DNA from: Firmicutes bacterium ZOR0006 | Lineage (GTDB): Bacteria; Bacillota_I; Bacilli_A; Culicoidibacterales; ZOR0006 | Assembly: GCA_000798955.1 (NCBI GenBank) | Contig: JTLC01000041.1 | Span: forward strand, 1-64,000 | Length of the DNA: 64,000 nt | Reading direction: 5' to 3' | In this document: one piece after another, positions 45,105 through 54,391 of the stretch | Position numbering within the stretch: the stretch's first letter is position 1 | How the letters are laid out: the number at the start of each line of letters is the position of its first letter | Position numbers and translations under genes: made by a program | Notes under the pieces: model-generated | The model's database searches: none | What the model was told of the DNA's origin: nothing | What the model saw: only the letters and a program-made list of their open reading frames with translations

Positions 45105-46406
45105 TTAAACGGCAACATCCGCATCCGCATACGCTGAACTTTGCCGTTGACGACTGCGAACAAGAATCACGGCCGCTACCGTAAAGACCCCAACGCGTCC
45201 CATGTACATCAAGACAATCAACACAAACTTTGCAAGCGTTGTAAGGCTTGACGTAATTCCCGCCGACATTCCTGTTGTTCCCAGTGCACTTGCCGCCTCA
45301 AACATTAAGAAGAGAGGGTTGATATCTGGTTCGATAAAAAACAACAATAAAATTCCCGAAACAAGGCTAACAATATAAATCACAAAATTGGAAAATGCTT
45401 GTTGGACGCGGGTATCTGGAATTTTTCGCCCCATTAAATAGGTTTGTTTACTCCCGCGAGTAAATGAATGCACAGCGGCAAAAATTGCACTCACAGTTGT
45501 CACTTTAATCCCCCCAGCAGTCCCGGAAGGAGCGCCACCAATCGTTAAAATCATCATTAAGACCATGAGAAATCCAATCGAAACTTGTGATAAATTAATC
45601 GTTGAAAATCCTGACGTTGTCATCGCGTTCGTATTCTCAAACATAATCACCATGATTGTTTGCCACCAAGAATCCCCAATTGTATAATCACCAAAGAGAT
45701 AAACAAGTGCCGTCGAAACAAATAAAATCCCAAAGGTCATAGTCAAAATGATTTTTGTCGTAAAGGTCAGCCTCTGGCGCTGACCACGGACAACAGATGC
45801 GACATCTGTGGCAACAATAAAACCTAATGAACCTAAAATTGCGACAATAATTGTAATCACATTGAACGCTGTATTTAAAACGTAGGTTTCAACACCATTC
45901 GGATAAATTGAAAAACCTGCTGTTGTGAAAATAGAAATAGAATGAAATAATGAACTGAAAATCGGATTCGCTCGCGGATCATCTTGAAAAACAAAGTACA
46001 GGGCAAATGCTCCAAGTAATTGCACGACTAATGCATAAATCCCAGTACTAAACACAAACTGTTTCACATTTAGTTCGCTCGGTAAGGCGAATGCCGACTT
46101 CAAAATCCCATGTTGTTGTGTACTCAATGTCCCATGAATTGTTAAAGCCAAAAATGCACCAAACGTCATATAACCAAGTCCACCAACAAAAAGCATCATC
46201 ATTAGACCAACTTGGCCAATGAACGAAAATTCCGCTGCGGAAACAGGTGTTAATCCCGTCGTCGAAATTGCTGAAGCCGAGACAAATAACGCATCAATAA
46301 ATGGAAGCCCAACCCCTGATTTGTGCGCAATTGGTAACATTAAAAAGAATGCTCCTCCAATCATGTACAACGCATAGCCCCATAAAATACGTGATAAATT
46401 TTTCAT
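45105..46406 (-). CDS. ktrB: TrkH/KtrB-type cation transporter, copy 3
   Basis: 433 residues. Pore loops SASAISTTGLTPV, FHSISIFTTAGFSIYP, TNAMTTSGFSTI and EAASALGTTGMSAGI; gate loop IGGAPSGTAGGIKVTTVSA. It is more divergent than copies 1 and 2 and is the first of the three in transcription order, 18 bases after the LCP ligase gene. The three copies may differ in ion preference (K+ or Na+). Confidence 0.9.
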   Translation of the reverse strand: MKNLSRILWGYALYMIGGAFFLMLPIAHKSGVGLPFIDALFVSASAISTTGLTPVSAAEFSFIGQVGLMMMLFVGGLGYMTFGAFLALTIHGTLSTQQHGILKSAFALPSELNVKQFVFSTGIYALVVQLLGAFALYFVFQDDPRANPIFSSLFHSISIFTTAGFSIYPNGVETYVLNTAFNVITIIVAILGSLGFIVATDVASVVRGQRQRLTFTTKIILTMTFGILFVSTALVYLFGDYTIGDSWWQTIMVIMFENTNAMTTSGFSTINLSQVSIGFLMVLMMILTIGGAPSGTAGGIKVTTVSAIFAAVHSFTRGSKQTYLMGRKIPDTRVQQAFSNFVIYIVSLVSGILLLFFIEPDINPLFLMFEAASALGTTGMSAGITSSLTTLAKFVLIVLMYMGRVGVFTVAAVILVRSRQRQSSAYADADVAV

Positions 46407-46424
46407 TTTTTCTCTAATCCTCTC

Positions 46425-47492
46425 TTAGACAACAGCTGCGCTTGCTGCCTGTACGCTTGCTTCTTCCGGGATAAAATACCAGACTCCATCAATCGTTGTA
46501 TCTTCTCCAGCAATCTGGATTGCTTCAATTTTTGGAGCAATTAAAAACCACGGTGCGGCAAAGACAAGCTTCGTCAGTGGGACATTCGTTTCCACCATGT
46601 TCCCAATAGCCCCAAACACTGCTGGCAGTTTTGTTAAAACGACTTGCGGTTTCACAAGTTGTTTGATTGTTGCTGTAATTAGCTGTTGTTGTCGTTGCTG
46701 TCGCATCTGATCGCCATCACTTTTACGGTGGCGAGCATACGCTAATGCTTCTTCGCCATTTAACACCCGCTGCTCACCTTCAGTGAAACAGATTGCATCA
46801 GGATTATCTTGGCTATCTTGCTCACAAAACGTACCTTGAACCGTGACTGGCAACCCACCGAGAGCCTCAACAAAGGCTAATACACCTTCGAAGTTCGTTT
46901 TTAAATAATACTGCGTATCAATTGCTAAGAATTGATTCACTGTTTCAAGCGTGCATGCTGTTCCCCCGTAAGCATAGGCATGATTGATTTTATCTTGCTG
47001 GCCACCCTCGCAAGGGATTGTTGTATACGTATCTCGTGGAATCGAAACAAGTGCTGCTTGGCGCTGAACCGGCTTCATCCCCACAACAATGAGTGAATCA
47101 GTCCGACCATTTGTATCCGTACGGACTTCTGAAGTATCAACACCCATCACAACAACTTGAAAATTACGAGCATTCCAAACAAAAAGCCCAACTAGTAAAC
47201 AAAACGCAATGACAAAAAATGGCTTCCATTTCAACCGTCTTTTTTTCTTGCTCCGCGCAGCAACCTGCCCCACTTTGCCTTTCGTTCTCTTCCGAAACAA
47301 TTTGAAGCGACGTTTACGTTTTTGCGCTTGGCGTTTCAGTTGTGGCTCAGCAATTGTTGGCTGCTGTAAAGCATCGACAGCAGGCTGTGCTTGCTCATTT
47401 GCCGGTGGCACGACAATATCATATAAATGCAATTGTGATGGGTCTATTGGTTGCCCATTCTCATCAACATAAATAATTTTTTGACCACTCAT
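46425..47492 (-). CDS. LytR-CpsA-Psr (LCP) family cell-wall polymer ligase
   Basis: 355 residues. A cytoplasmic, very basic N-terminus (about 90 residues, with RKRRFKLFRKR), one membrane helix (about 92-110) and the LCP domain: GRTDSLIVVGM, SIPRDTYTTIP, DKINHAYAYGG, GGLPVTV and the arginine cluster AYARHRKSDGDQMRQQRQQQ. LCP enzymes transfer teichoic acids or capsule polymers from lipid carriers to peptidoglycan. Two extra Cys pairs are present (IPCEGGQQ, GTACTLE, FCEQ, AICF), perhaps an external disulfide. It leads copy 3 of the transporter by 18 bases. Confidence 0.9.
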   Translation of the reverse strand: MSGQKIIYVDENGQPIDPSQLHLYDIVVPPANEQAQPAVDALQQPTIAEPQLKRQAQKRKRRFKLFRKRTKGKVGQVAARSKKKRRLKWKPFFVIAFCLLVGLFVWNARNFQVVVMGVDTSEVRTDTNGRTDSLIVVGMKPVQRQAALVSIPRDTYTTIPCEGGQQDKINHAYAYGGTACTLETVNQFLAIDTQYYLKTNFEGVLAFVEALGGLPVTVQGTFCEQDSQDNPDAICFTEGEQRVLNGEEALAYARHRKSDGDQMRQQRQQQLITATIKQLVKPQVVLTKLPAVFGAIGNMVETNVPLTKLVFAAPWFLIAPKIEAIQIAGEDTTIDGVWYFIPEEASVQAASAAVV

Positions 47493-47647
47493 TTGTACTG
47501 CTCCTCTTTTTCCCTATCATCAACTAAGACGTATCAATATTATACCTTTTATTAGGTAAAAATTCAGTCTTTTTTTGCAAAAAGGCTGCTTATTTTATTT
47601 CATTTTCATGTTTCGCCAAAGAATTGCCAAATTTATCTTGATATAAC

Positions 47648-47674
47648 AAAAAAAGCAGCCAAAATTGGCTGCTT
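47648..47674 (-). terminator. Terminator of the tRNA operon
   Basis: AGCAGCC and GGCTGCT with a 6-base loop, then TTTTTTT on the minus strand. Confidence 0.85.
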
Positions 47675-47699
47675 TTATATAAAGTTTATTACTTATTCA

Positions 47700-47773
47700 T
47701 GGAGCGGGTGATGAGAATCGAACTCACGCTAAAAGCTTGGAAGGCTCTTGTTCTACCATTAAACTACACCCGC
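47700..47773 (-). tRNA. tRNA-Gly (anticodon TCC)
   Basis: 74 bases with CCA encoded. Acceptor stem GCGGGTG pairs with CACCCGC, the anticodon loop reads CTTCCAA, and the T arm has GTTCGATTC. It reads GGA/GGG codons. It is transcribed after tRNA-Phe from a common promoter. Confidence 0.96.
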
Positions 47774-47776
47774 AAA

Positions 47777-47852
47777 TGGTGGCTTTGGACGGAATCGAAC
47801 CGCCGACACAGGGATTTTCAGTCCCTTGCTCTACCGACTGAGCTACAAAGCC
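47777..47852 (-). tRNA. tRNA-Phe (anticodon GAA)
   Basis: 76 bases with CCA encoded. Acceptor stem GGCTTTG pairs with CAAAGCC, D arm TAGCTCAGTCGGTAGAGCA, anticodon loop CTGAAAA, T arm GGTTCGATTCC. Only 3 bases separate it from tRNA-Gly. Confidence 0.97.
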
Positions 47853-47858
47853 ATAAAC

Positions 47859-47876
47859 ATTGTTCTTCAGAACAAT
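47859..47876. repeat. Palindrome at the 5' end of the tRNA transcript
   Basis: ATTGTTCT and AGAACAAT around 2 bases, at the transcription start of the tRNA promoter. It could be an operator or form a 5' leader hairpin removed by RNase P. Confidence 0.5.
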
Positions 47877-47880
47877 ATTT

Positions 47881-47909
47881 AGTATAAAGCGTTTTCGCAT
47901 TTTTGTCAA
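47881..47909 (-). promoter_or_regulatory. Promoter of the tRNA-Phe/tRNA-Gly operon
   Basis: On the minus strand a perfect -35 TTGACA (47909-47904), 17-base spacer, -10 TATACT (47886-47881). It starts just after the prepilin peptidase stop. Confidence 0.85.
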
Positions 47910-47917
47910 GAAAAATC

Positions 47918-48616
47918 TTAAAATAATCCCCAGTACCACCCAAGAAGAGCATCACCAACATAATAGCAACAGACCGCTGCTACTGCAATAAATGGGCCAA
48001 ATGGTAAAATTGCTCCAGCTTTACGTCGCATGATAATTGCGCCAATTAAAGCGAAGACTGCCGCTAGAAACAGCGAAAGAATAGTCAGTTGCCACCCTAA
48101 AACATAACCAATAAGCGCGTAAAGTTTGACATCCCCACCACCGAGTGCATCCTGCTTATAATAGAGTCGTCCTAGCGTCCCAATTATATAGAGTAAACCG
48201 AAACCAACAAGTGCTCCAATGAGTGCCGATTGAAATGAAAAACCGTCAACAAAGTAACTCGCAACTACTAAGAGGACGCCAAAGAATAGCAAAATTTTAT
48301 CCGGAATCAATTGTTCATACACATCCGTTACCGTAATTGTAAATAACAAGGCCGAAAAAATCCAAACAAAGACAATTTCACCCGTTAAAAAACCATGATA
48401 CCCAAATACGAGGACTGGAATCACAAATAATATTCCCAGTGCAACCTCCGCTAACCAGTAAATCACCGGAATATGCGCCCCACAATGGCGGCACTTCGCT
48501 CGTACCTTCGGCTCTTTTGTTGTTTGGGTCTCAATTTTTTGACCTTGTAAATGTTTTTTGACATCTTTAATATCCAGCTTCAACAAAGTATTAAAGTCAA
48601 TTTTTTTCTTGCTCAT
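47918..48616 (-). CDS. Prepilin peptidase (A24) with an atypical N-terminus
   Basis: 232 residues, about six membrane helices. The two catalytic Asp of A24 aspartyl proteases are present: TVTDVYEQLIPDKIL and ALGGGDVKLYALIG. The N-terminus is unusual: instead of the first membrane helix and first Cys pair of the methyltransferase module, it has about 38 polar residues (MSKKKIDFNTLLKLDIKDV) and then a single CRHCGAHIPVIYWLAEVALG block. It may cleave pilin leaders without methylating them normally. It is the last gene of the pilus-assembly unit (GspE, GspF upstream). Confidence 0.85.
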   Translation of the reverse strand: MSKKKIDFNTLLKLDIKDVKKHLQGQKIETQTTKEPKVRAKCRHCGAHIPVIYWLAEVALGILFVIPVLVFGYHGFLTGEIVFVWIFSALLFTITVTDVYEQLIPDKILLFFGVLLVVASYFVDGFSFQSALIGALVGFGLLYIIGTLGRLYYKQDALGGGDVKLYALIGYVLGWQLTILSLFLAAVFALIGAIIMRRKAGAILPFGPFIAVAAVCCYYVGDALLGWYWGLF

Positions 48617-48627
48617 TGTTCTTCCCC

Positions 48628-49830
48628 CTACATTACACTGTACATTTCAAACATTGGTGTCATAATTGCAATAATGATAAAACCAATAATCGCTGCCATC
48701 ACCAAAATCATAATCGGTTCAACTAGCGAGACGGTGACTTGCATTTGATGTTCGAGCTCTTCTTCATAGAAGTCTGCAGTTTTATCAAGAATTTCATCAA
48801 TTGCACCAGTCTCTTCACCAATTTTCACCATTGATGCTAACATAGATGGAAAGGCTTCACTCGTTTTAACGGCTTCAGCTAAACTCTCGCCTCGTGCTAC
48901 TGCTTCACGAATTGCAATAATTTTACGCTCAATCAAGACATTTTTAATCACGGTTGCCGTTAAATCAAGAGCTTGCATGATCGGAATACCACTTGCTGTT
49001 AAAATTGACATTGTTCGTGTAAAGCGAGCAACAATAATTTTTTGATTTAAGGCTTTAAAAATTGGCATTTTTAATTTAATATGGGCAAAAAACTCTTTTC
49101 CTTTTTCCGTTCGTCCGAAAATTGTCAGTAAAATCGTTCCTAACACACCTACAATTACTAAAATAACCGCATTTCCTAATAAGAAATCACTAATAGCAAT
49201 TAATAATTGTGTTGTCCATGGAATGGCCACACCATTATCGGTAAAGATTGTTAAGAATGTTGGTAAAATATATGTTAATAAGAAAATAACAACACTCACA
49301 GCAACAATTGCTAAAATAACCGGATAAATCATCGTTGATTTAATTTTTTTATTGATTTTATTGTCTTTCACATACTGATTTGCCATTCGTAGCATCACCG
49401 TATCTAAATTCCCGGTCGTTTCCCCAACCTCAACCATGCTCACAAGTAGTGACGGAAAGACTTTTTCTTCTTTGGCCATCGCTTGTGAAAGTGACTCACC
49501 TTTACTAATTCGTTCTAAGAGCCGTAATGTCGCTTGGCGCATTGCTTTTTTCGGTAATTCTTCACCTAAAATTCCTAACGCTACGTTTAATGTGACTCCA
49601 GCATTTAACATTGTATAAAATTGCCGACAGAAGATAGCTACATCCTCTAGTTTGACACTATCTAACTTGCCAAGGGCAATATCTGGACTTTCAACAATTT
49701 TTTCAACGACTAGTGGGTAATATCCGTTTGCGGTAATCATTGTCATGACATCATGTTCTGTCGCTGCTTCAAAGATTCCATCAACTTTTTCCCCCGCGAG
49801 CGTTTTGGCCCGGTACTTAAATTTCGCCAT
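48628..49830 (-). CDS. Type IV pilus/type II secretion inner-membrane platform protein (GspF/PilC)
   Basis: 400 residues. Two T2SF domains (about 65-190 and 268-390), each with the pattern FCRQFYTMLNAGVTLNVAL / FTRTMSILTASGIPIMQAL and GESLSQAM / GESLAEAV, plus three membrane helices. It organises pilus assembly and interacts with the ATPase gene directly upstream (18 bases). In Gram-positives such a set also serves DNA uptake (ComGB). Confidence 0.93.
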   Translation of the reverse strand: MAKFKYRAKTLAGEKVDGIFEAATEHDVMTMITANGYYPLVVEKIVESPDIALGKLDSVKLEDVAIFCRQFYTMLNAGVTLNVALGILGEELPKKAMRQATLRLLERISKGESLSQAMAKEEKVFPSLLVSMVEVGETTGNLDTVMLRMANQYVKDNKINKKIKSTMIYPVILAIVAVSVVIFLLTYILPTFLTIFTDNGVAIPWTTQLLIAISDFLLGNAVILVIVGVLGTILLTIFGRTEKGKEFFAHIKLKMPIFKALNQKIIVARFTRTMSILTASGIPIMQALDLTATVIKNVLIERKIIAIREAVARGESLAEAVKTSEAFPSMLASMVKIGEETGAIDEILDKTADFYEEELEHQMQVTVSLVEPIMILVMAAIIGFIIIAIMTPMFEMYSVM

Positions 49831-49848
49831 TTTTTACTCTCTCCTTCT

Positions 49849-51537
49849 TTATGTCAGCACAATTGTTAATAATTCATCGACGGTCGTCTGTCCACTTAAT
49901 ACGAGTTGTCGGCATTCTTGCGCTAATGTTGTCATCCCGTTTTGCATTGCTAAGTGACGAAGCTGATCTGGTGTTGCTTGTGAAGCAACTGCTTGCCGTA
50001 AAGTTTCATCCAAAGCTAGGATTTCATAGACACCAATCCGGCCATAATAGCCAATATTGTTACAGCGTCCACATCCAGTCCCCGAATAAAGTTGGATTGT
50101 CTGTTCTGCTGGCAATTGTAAAATTTGTTTCTCTCTTGCTGTCGCTTCATGAGCAGTTAAACAATATGGGCAATTTTGGCGGACTAATCGTTGAGCAATA
50201 ATGCCACTAATCGATGAAGTCAATAAATATGGGGCAATTCCCATATCCTGTAACCGAATAATCGTTGATGGTGCATCATTTGTATGGAGTGTACTTAGTA
50301 CCAAGTGGCCAGTGATTGCCGCTCGAATGGCAATTTGTGCCGTCTCTTCATCACGAATCTCACCAATCATGACAACATCAGGATCTTGTCGTAAAATACT
50401 CCGCAATCCGCTCACAAATGTGACATTGGCTTTTGGATTCACGTTCACTTGGTTAATCCCTTCAACCATAAATTCAACAGGATCCTCAATCGTGACAATA
50501 TTTGTTTGGTTATCATTCATCTCACTTAATAATGTGTAGAGTGTTGTTGATTTTCCAGAACCTGTTGGTCCTGTAACAAGAATAACTCCGTGCGGACTCG
50601 CCAATAACTGTGTTAATTTTGCTAAGTTTTGCGGACTTAAACCCAATTGAGACTTGTCCATTTTTAAATTATTTCGATTTAAAATCCGGATAACAATTTT
50701 TTCACCGTACACAACTGGTAATATCGAGACCCGTAAATCAATCTCTTGTTGATTTACCTTCGTAATAATACGCCCATCTTGTGGTGCTCGCTTTTCCGCA
50801 ATATTTAAGTTGGCCATAATTTTAATTCGAGTTACTAATGCGGCCAAACTCTCTAATTGTAATTCATTCATTAATTGTAAAACGCCATCAATCCGATAAC
50901 GGATACGAACCTTGGTTTCAAAAGGCTCGATATGAATATCCGATGCACGCATTTCGACAGCATTCTTAAATAAATAATCAATCATCTTCACAATTGGTGA
51001 ATTTTTCACATCTTCAAAGCTTTCCGTATTAACCGGTGTAACTTGATTTTTTGTTAAACGATTTTCCTCTGCAAGCGCCTCTGCTGCTTGGAATACTTGT
51101 TCAGTTGAATAATGTACTTGAATATAACGTTGGATTAAGCTTTTGGGACTGATAAAGGTCTCAATTGCAAAACCGGTTGAAATTGCAAGGTCATCTAATG
51201 CATAAATATTCAGTGGATCTGCCATCGCCACTTGAATTTTATTGCCGTTAAAACCAAATGGAATCAAGCCATATTTTTGGCATAATTGCTCGGGAACTAG
51301 TTTTAAAACTTTCCGGTCAAAGTCCACATCACCCAATTCAACTGCCTGAATCCCTGTTTGTTGGACAATTGCATCAATAATCTCCTCTTCACTTAAAACT
51401 CCTAATTCAATTAACACTTCTCCCAGTTTCTTGCCTAATTTTTTTTGTTGTTCGAGTGCAGCTAGTAAATTATTTTCACTCAGTTTACCCGCATCAATCA
51501 ATAAATCTCCTAGCCGCTTTTTTTGCTCAACTGCCAT
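49849..51537 (-). CDS. Type IV pilus/type II secretion assembly ATPase (GspE/PilB)
   Basis: 562 residues. N-terminal MshEN domain (about 1-150, GKKLGEVLIELGVLSEEEI), then the hexameric ATPase: Walker A VTGPTGSGKSTTLYTLL, Asp box TIEDPVEFMVEGINQV, Walker B DPDVVMIGEIRDEETA, and His box LVLSTLHTND. A tetracysteine zinc module follows: CPYCLTAHE and GTGCGRCNNIGYYGR. The MshEN domain often binds c-di-GMP; whether it does here is unknown. The 562-residue length is the GspE/PilB type rather than the shorter ComGA. Confidence 0.93.
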   Translation of the reverse strand: MAVEQKKRLGDLLIDAGKLSENNLLAALEQQKKLGKKLGEVLIELGVLSEEEIIDAIVQQTGIQAVELGDVDFDRKVLKLVPEQLCQKYGLIPFGFNGNKIQVAMADPLNIYALDDLAISTGFAIETFISPKSLIQRYIQVHYSTEQVFQAAEALAEENRLTKNQVTPVNTESFEDVKNSPIVKMIDYLFKNAVEMRASDIHIEPFETKVRIRYRIDGVLQLMNELQLESLAALVTRIKIMANLNIAEKRAPQDGRIITKVNQQEIDLRVSILPVVYGEKIVIRILNRNNLKMDKSQLGLSPQNLAKLTQLLASPHGVILVTGPTGSGKSTTLYTLLSEMNDNQTNIVTIEDPVEFMVEGINQVNVNPKANVTFVSGLRSILRQDPDVVMIGEIRDEETAQIAIRAAITGHLVLSTLHTNDAPSTIIRLQDMGIAPYLLTSSISGIIAQRLVRQNCPYCLTAHEATAREKQILQLPAEQTIQLYSGTGCGRCNNIGYYGRIGVYEILALDETLRQAVASQATPDQLRHLAMQNGMTTLAQECRQLVLSGQTTVDELLTIVLT

Positions 51538-51567
51538 GTTTTTCCTCCTTTAATTTATTCCATTGCT

Positions 51568-52155
51568 TTATCGTAAAACCCAAACCATTGCTACTAAAAT
51601 AAACGGTGTAAAGGCGATTGTCGTGGTTGGTGTGAGTCGTTTGTTCACCCATAAGTAACAACCATATAACCCACCTAATATACTCGCCAAAATGAGGACC
51701 TCAAAAAATGATTGCCACCCAACAATCAAACTACAACCCATTAAAAAGAAGCTATCGCCACTTGCGATGCTCTTTGTGAGTCTGCCGATGAGGGTGATGC
51801 CACCGCACAGCACTAGCGCAATTACGAGTTCGGGAAGCAATGCTTGTGGTACTGAGCTGACAATCGCCAGACTCGCACAAACAATCATAATTCCCGTTAA
51901 AAAATCATAAATGAATTGCGTTTTCCAATCATAGACGGCATTCATGAGTGCACAAATAATTGCCAGCATCACAAACCATTCTGATACATAACGCCACTCT
52001 GGATTAATAACTAGTACAATCGGCATGAGCACTCCACAAAACCACCACCAGTGCTGAATTTTGACTGGATTTACATCTCGGATTTGTATCCATTTATACA
52101 TTTGCCAGCAGAGTCCACTCCCAGCGATTACAAAAATTCCATCGAGCCAAATCAT
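51568..52155 (-). CDS. Second A24-family prepilin peptidase-like protein
   Basis: 195 residues, about six hydrophobic segments, no Cys pair module. The Asp motifs VYDWKTQFIYDFLTG and SIASGDSFFLMGCSLIVG (GxGD variant ASGD) mark an A24 peptidase. It heads the pilus-assembly unit, 30 bases before GspE. Two such enzymes in one cluster suggests either separate substrates or one being degenerate; the first Asp motif here is more divergent. Confidence 0.75.
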   Translation of the reverse strand: MIWLDGIFVIAGSGLCWQMYKWIQIRDVNPVKIQHWWWFCGVLMPIVLVINPEWRYVSEWFVMLAIICALMNAVYDWKTQFIYDFLTGIMIVCASLAIVSSVPQALLPELVIALVLCGGITLIGRLTKSIASGDSFFLMGCSLIVGWQSFFEVLILASILGGLYGCYLWVNKRLTPTTTIAFTPFILVAMVWVLR

Positions 52156-52287
52156 ATCTCTTTCCTTTAATCATAAAATAGCGAGTTTTTCACTCTTTTA
52201 TATTATCATAATGAAATGTCAAATTAAATATAAGTATATTTAATTTCTCATCAAAAACAAAGGTTTTTAGTTTTTTTAAAAATAAAA

Positions 52288-52330
52288 AAAAGGTTGAAAA
52301 TCACATTGCTGTGATATTTCAACCTTTTTT
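52288..52330. terminator. Terminator of mnmG, bidirectional
   Basis: AAAGGTTGAAA...ATCACA and TGTGATATTTCAACCTTTTTT pair around TTGC; T runs on both sides. Confidence 0.85.
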
Positions 52331-52338
52331 CGCTTTGT

Positions 52339-54219
52339 CTATACTGAACGTTTTAGTGATTTTAAATAAATCATCAGAATTGAAATGTCCGCTGGGTTCA
52401 CTCCACTAATTCGACTTGCTTGTCCAATTGTCAACGGGCGAATCTCTCCTAGTTTTTGCCGAGCTTCATTTGCTAAGTTGGGTACTTGCGCATAGTCTAA
52501 ATTCATCGGAATTCGTTTACTCTCTAGATCTTTGACGCGCTCAGCTTGCCGCATTGCTTTCGCAATATAACCTTCATACTTAATTTGGACTTCTACTTGT
52601 TCAATCACTTCTGCTGTTAAATGCGCAGGGATTGGCATCAACGGTGCCAAATGATGGTATTCAATTTCTGGTCGTTTCATCAATTCATACAAACTAATAC
52701 CATCGCGAATTGCCGCTGTTGGAATTGTTTGTAGGTAGGCATTTGTTGCTGCTTTTGGTGTAATTCGTAGAGTTTGCAAACGTGCTAACTCCATTTCAAT
52801 CATCATGACTTTCATCGCAAAATTTGCTTTTCGCTCTGAATCAATTAAACCAACACGGATTCCGTGTGGTCGTAAGCGTAAGTCAGCGTTATCATGACGT
52901 AATAACAGTCGATATTCTGCTCGTGATGTCAATAATCGGTAAGGTTCATCAGTTCCCTTTGTAACAAGATCATCAATCAATACCCCAATATACGCTTCAT
53001 CTCGGCGTAACACGAGTTGCTCCTCACCTTTTACTTTCAACGCAGCATTAATACCCGCGATTAACCCTTGTCCAGCAGCTTCTTCATAGCCACTCGTACC
53101 ATTCATTTGCCCTGCACTAAAGAGCCCACTAACTTTTTTCGTTTCCAAAGTCGGCCAAAGCTGTGTTGGAACAATGGCATCATATTCAATTGCATAAGCA
53201 TATCGAATAATTTCACAGTTTTCAAGGCCCGGTAATGAGCGCAACATTTGCTCTTGAACATCATGAGGCATACTTGTAGAAAAGCCTTGCACATAAATTT
53301 CTGGTGTGTGTTTACTCTCAGGCTCCAAAAAGATTTGGTGTCGTTCCTTATCAGCAAAACGAACAAGTTTATCTTCAATTGAAGGACAGTAACGTGGACC
53401 TGCTCCTTCAACCATACCCGAATACATTGCTGATTCACCTAAATTATCGTTGATAATTTGGTGTGTTTCTGGTGCTGTATAAGTTAAATAACATGGTAAT
53501 TGATCGTCTGGATTTTTGGCTTCACTCATTGGTGTATCAAATGAAAATGTTCGAGGTACATCATCACCTGGCTGAATTGTCGTTTTTGTATAATCAACAC
53601 TCGTTGTCGCCACTCGTGCTGGTGTTCCTGTTTTTAAGCGGAATAAATCAAAGCCGAGTGCTTGTAAATTTCCTGATAAGCCCATACTTGCTCGTTGTCC
53701 ACTCGGACCACCATCGGTAGCCGTATGTCCCACTAAAATTTGTGATTTTAAATATGTTCCCGTTGTTAAAATTACTGCTTTTGCCTCAACGATATCACCG
53801 GTTTCTAAGCGCACACCAGTTACTTGCTGTGCTTCATCAACTAGAATTTCTTCAACCATTGCCTCTAACACTGCTAAATTTTTTTGATTGAGAATTGTTT
53901 CTTGCATCGCTTGGGGATATTCTACTTTATCGGCTTGTGCACGCAATGACCAAACAGCTGGGCCTTTCGACAAGTTCAACATCTTCATTTGGATATTTGT
54001 TTTATCTGTATTACGTCCCATTTCACCACCTAGGGCATCAATTTCTCGCACAACAATCCCTTTTGCTGGCCCCCCGATTGATGGATTACACGGCATATGT
54101 GCAATCATTTCAATACTTCCTGTAATCATAAGGGTCTGTAGTCCCATTCGCGCTGGTGCTAGTGCTGCCTCACTCCCAGCATGACCACCACCAATGACAA
54201 TCACATCATATTGCTTCAT
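52339..54219 (-). CDS. mnmG: tRNA uridine 5-carboxymethylaminomethyl enzyme MnmG
   Basis: 626 residues from the ATG at 54219 (AGAGGAG upstream). The FAD fold opens with [60 protein letters not shown] and [19 protein letters not shown] are family signatures. With MnmE it adds the cmnm5 group to wobble U34 of several tRNAs. It is separated from mnmE by a Ppx/GppA gene; in Bacillus they are adjacent. Confidence 0.97.
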   Translation of the reverse strand: MKQYDVIVIGGGHAGSEAALAPARMGLQTLMITGSIEMIAHMPCNPSIGGPAKGIVVREIDALGGEMGRNTDKTNIQMKMLNLSKGPAVWSLRAQADKVEYPQAMQETILNQKNLAVLEAMVEEILVDEAQQVTGVRLETGDIVEAKAVILTTGTYLKSQILVGHTATDGGPSGQRASMGLSGNLQALGFDLFRLKTGTPARVATTSVDYTKTTIQPGDDVPRTFSFDTPMSEAKNPDDQLPCYLTYTAPETHQIINDNLGESAMYSGMVEGAGPRYCPSIEDKLVRFADKERHQIFLEPESKHTPEIYVQGFSTSMPHDVQEQMLRSLPGLENCEIIRYAYAIEYDAIVPTQLWPTLETKKVSGLFSAGQMNGTSGYEEAAGQGLIAGINAALKVKGEEQLVLRRDEAYIGVLIDDLVTKGTDEPYRLLTSRAEYRLLLRHDNADLRLRPHGIRVGLIDSERKANFAMKVMMIEMELARLQTLRITPKAATNAYLQTIPTAAIRDGISLYELMKRPEIEYHHLAPLMPIPAHLTAEVIEQVEVQIKYEGYIAKAMRQAERVKDLESKRIPMNLDYAQVPNLANEARQKLGEIRPLTIGQASRISGVNPADISILMIYLKSLKRSV

Positions 54220-54358
54220 AATTATGCTCCTCTCTTTTCGCCTCACTTAAAATCTCACGTTATCTTTCACCTAACTGTTTTAGTTTAGCATGTTTTTCGC
54301 TTTTTGGTTATTTTTTAACGATTTCATCACTGATTCTAGCATCTTTTAAGCCAAAAAA

Positions 54359-54378
54359 ACCTGATGTTTCCATCAGGT
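54359..54378 (-). terminator. Terminator of the Ppx/GppA-like gene
   Basis: ACCTGATG and CATCAGGT around a 4-base loop, then TTTTTTT on the minus strand. Confidence 0.9.
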
Positions 54379-54391
54379 CTACGTGTCATCA

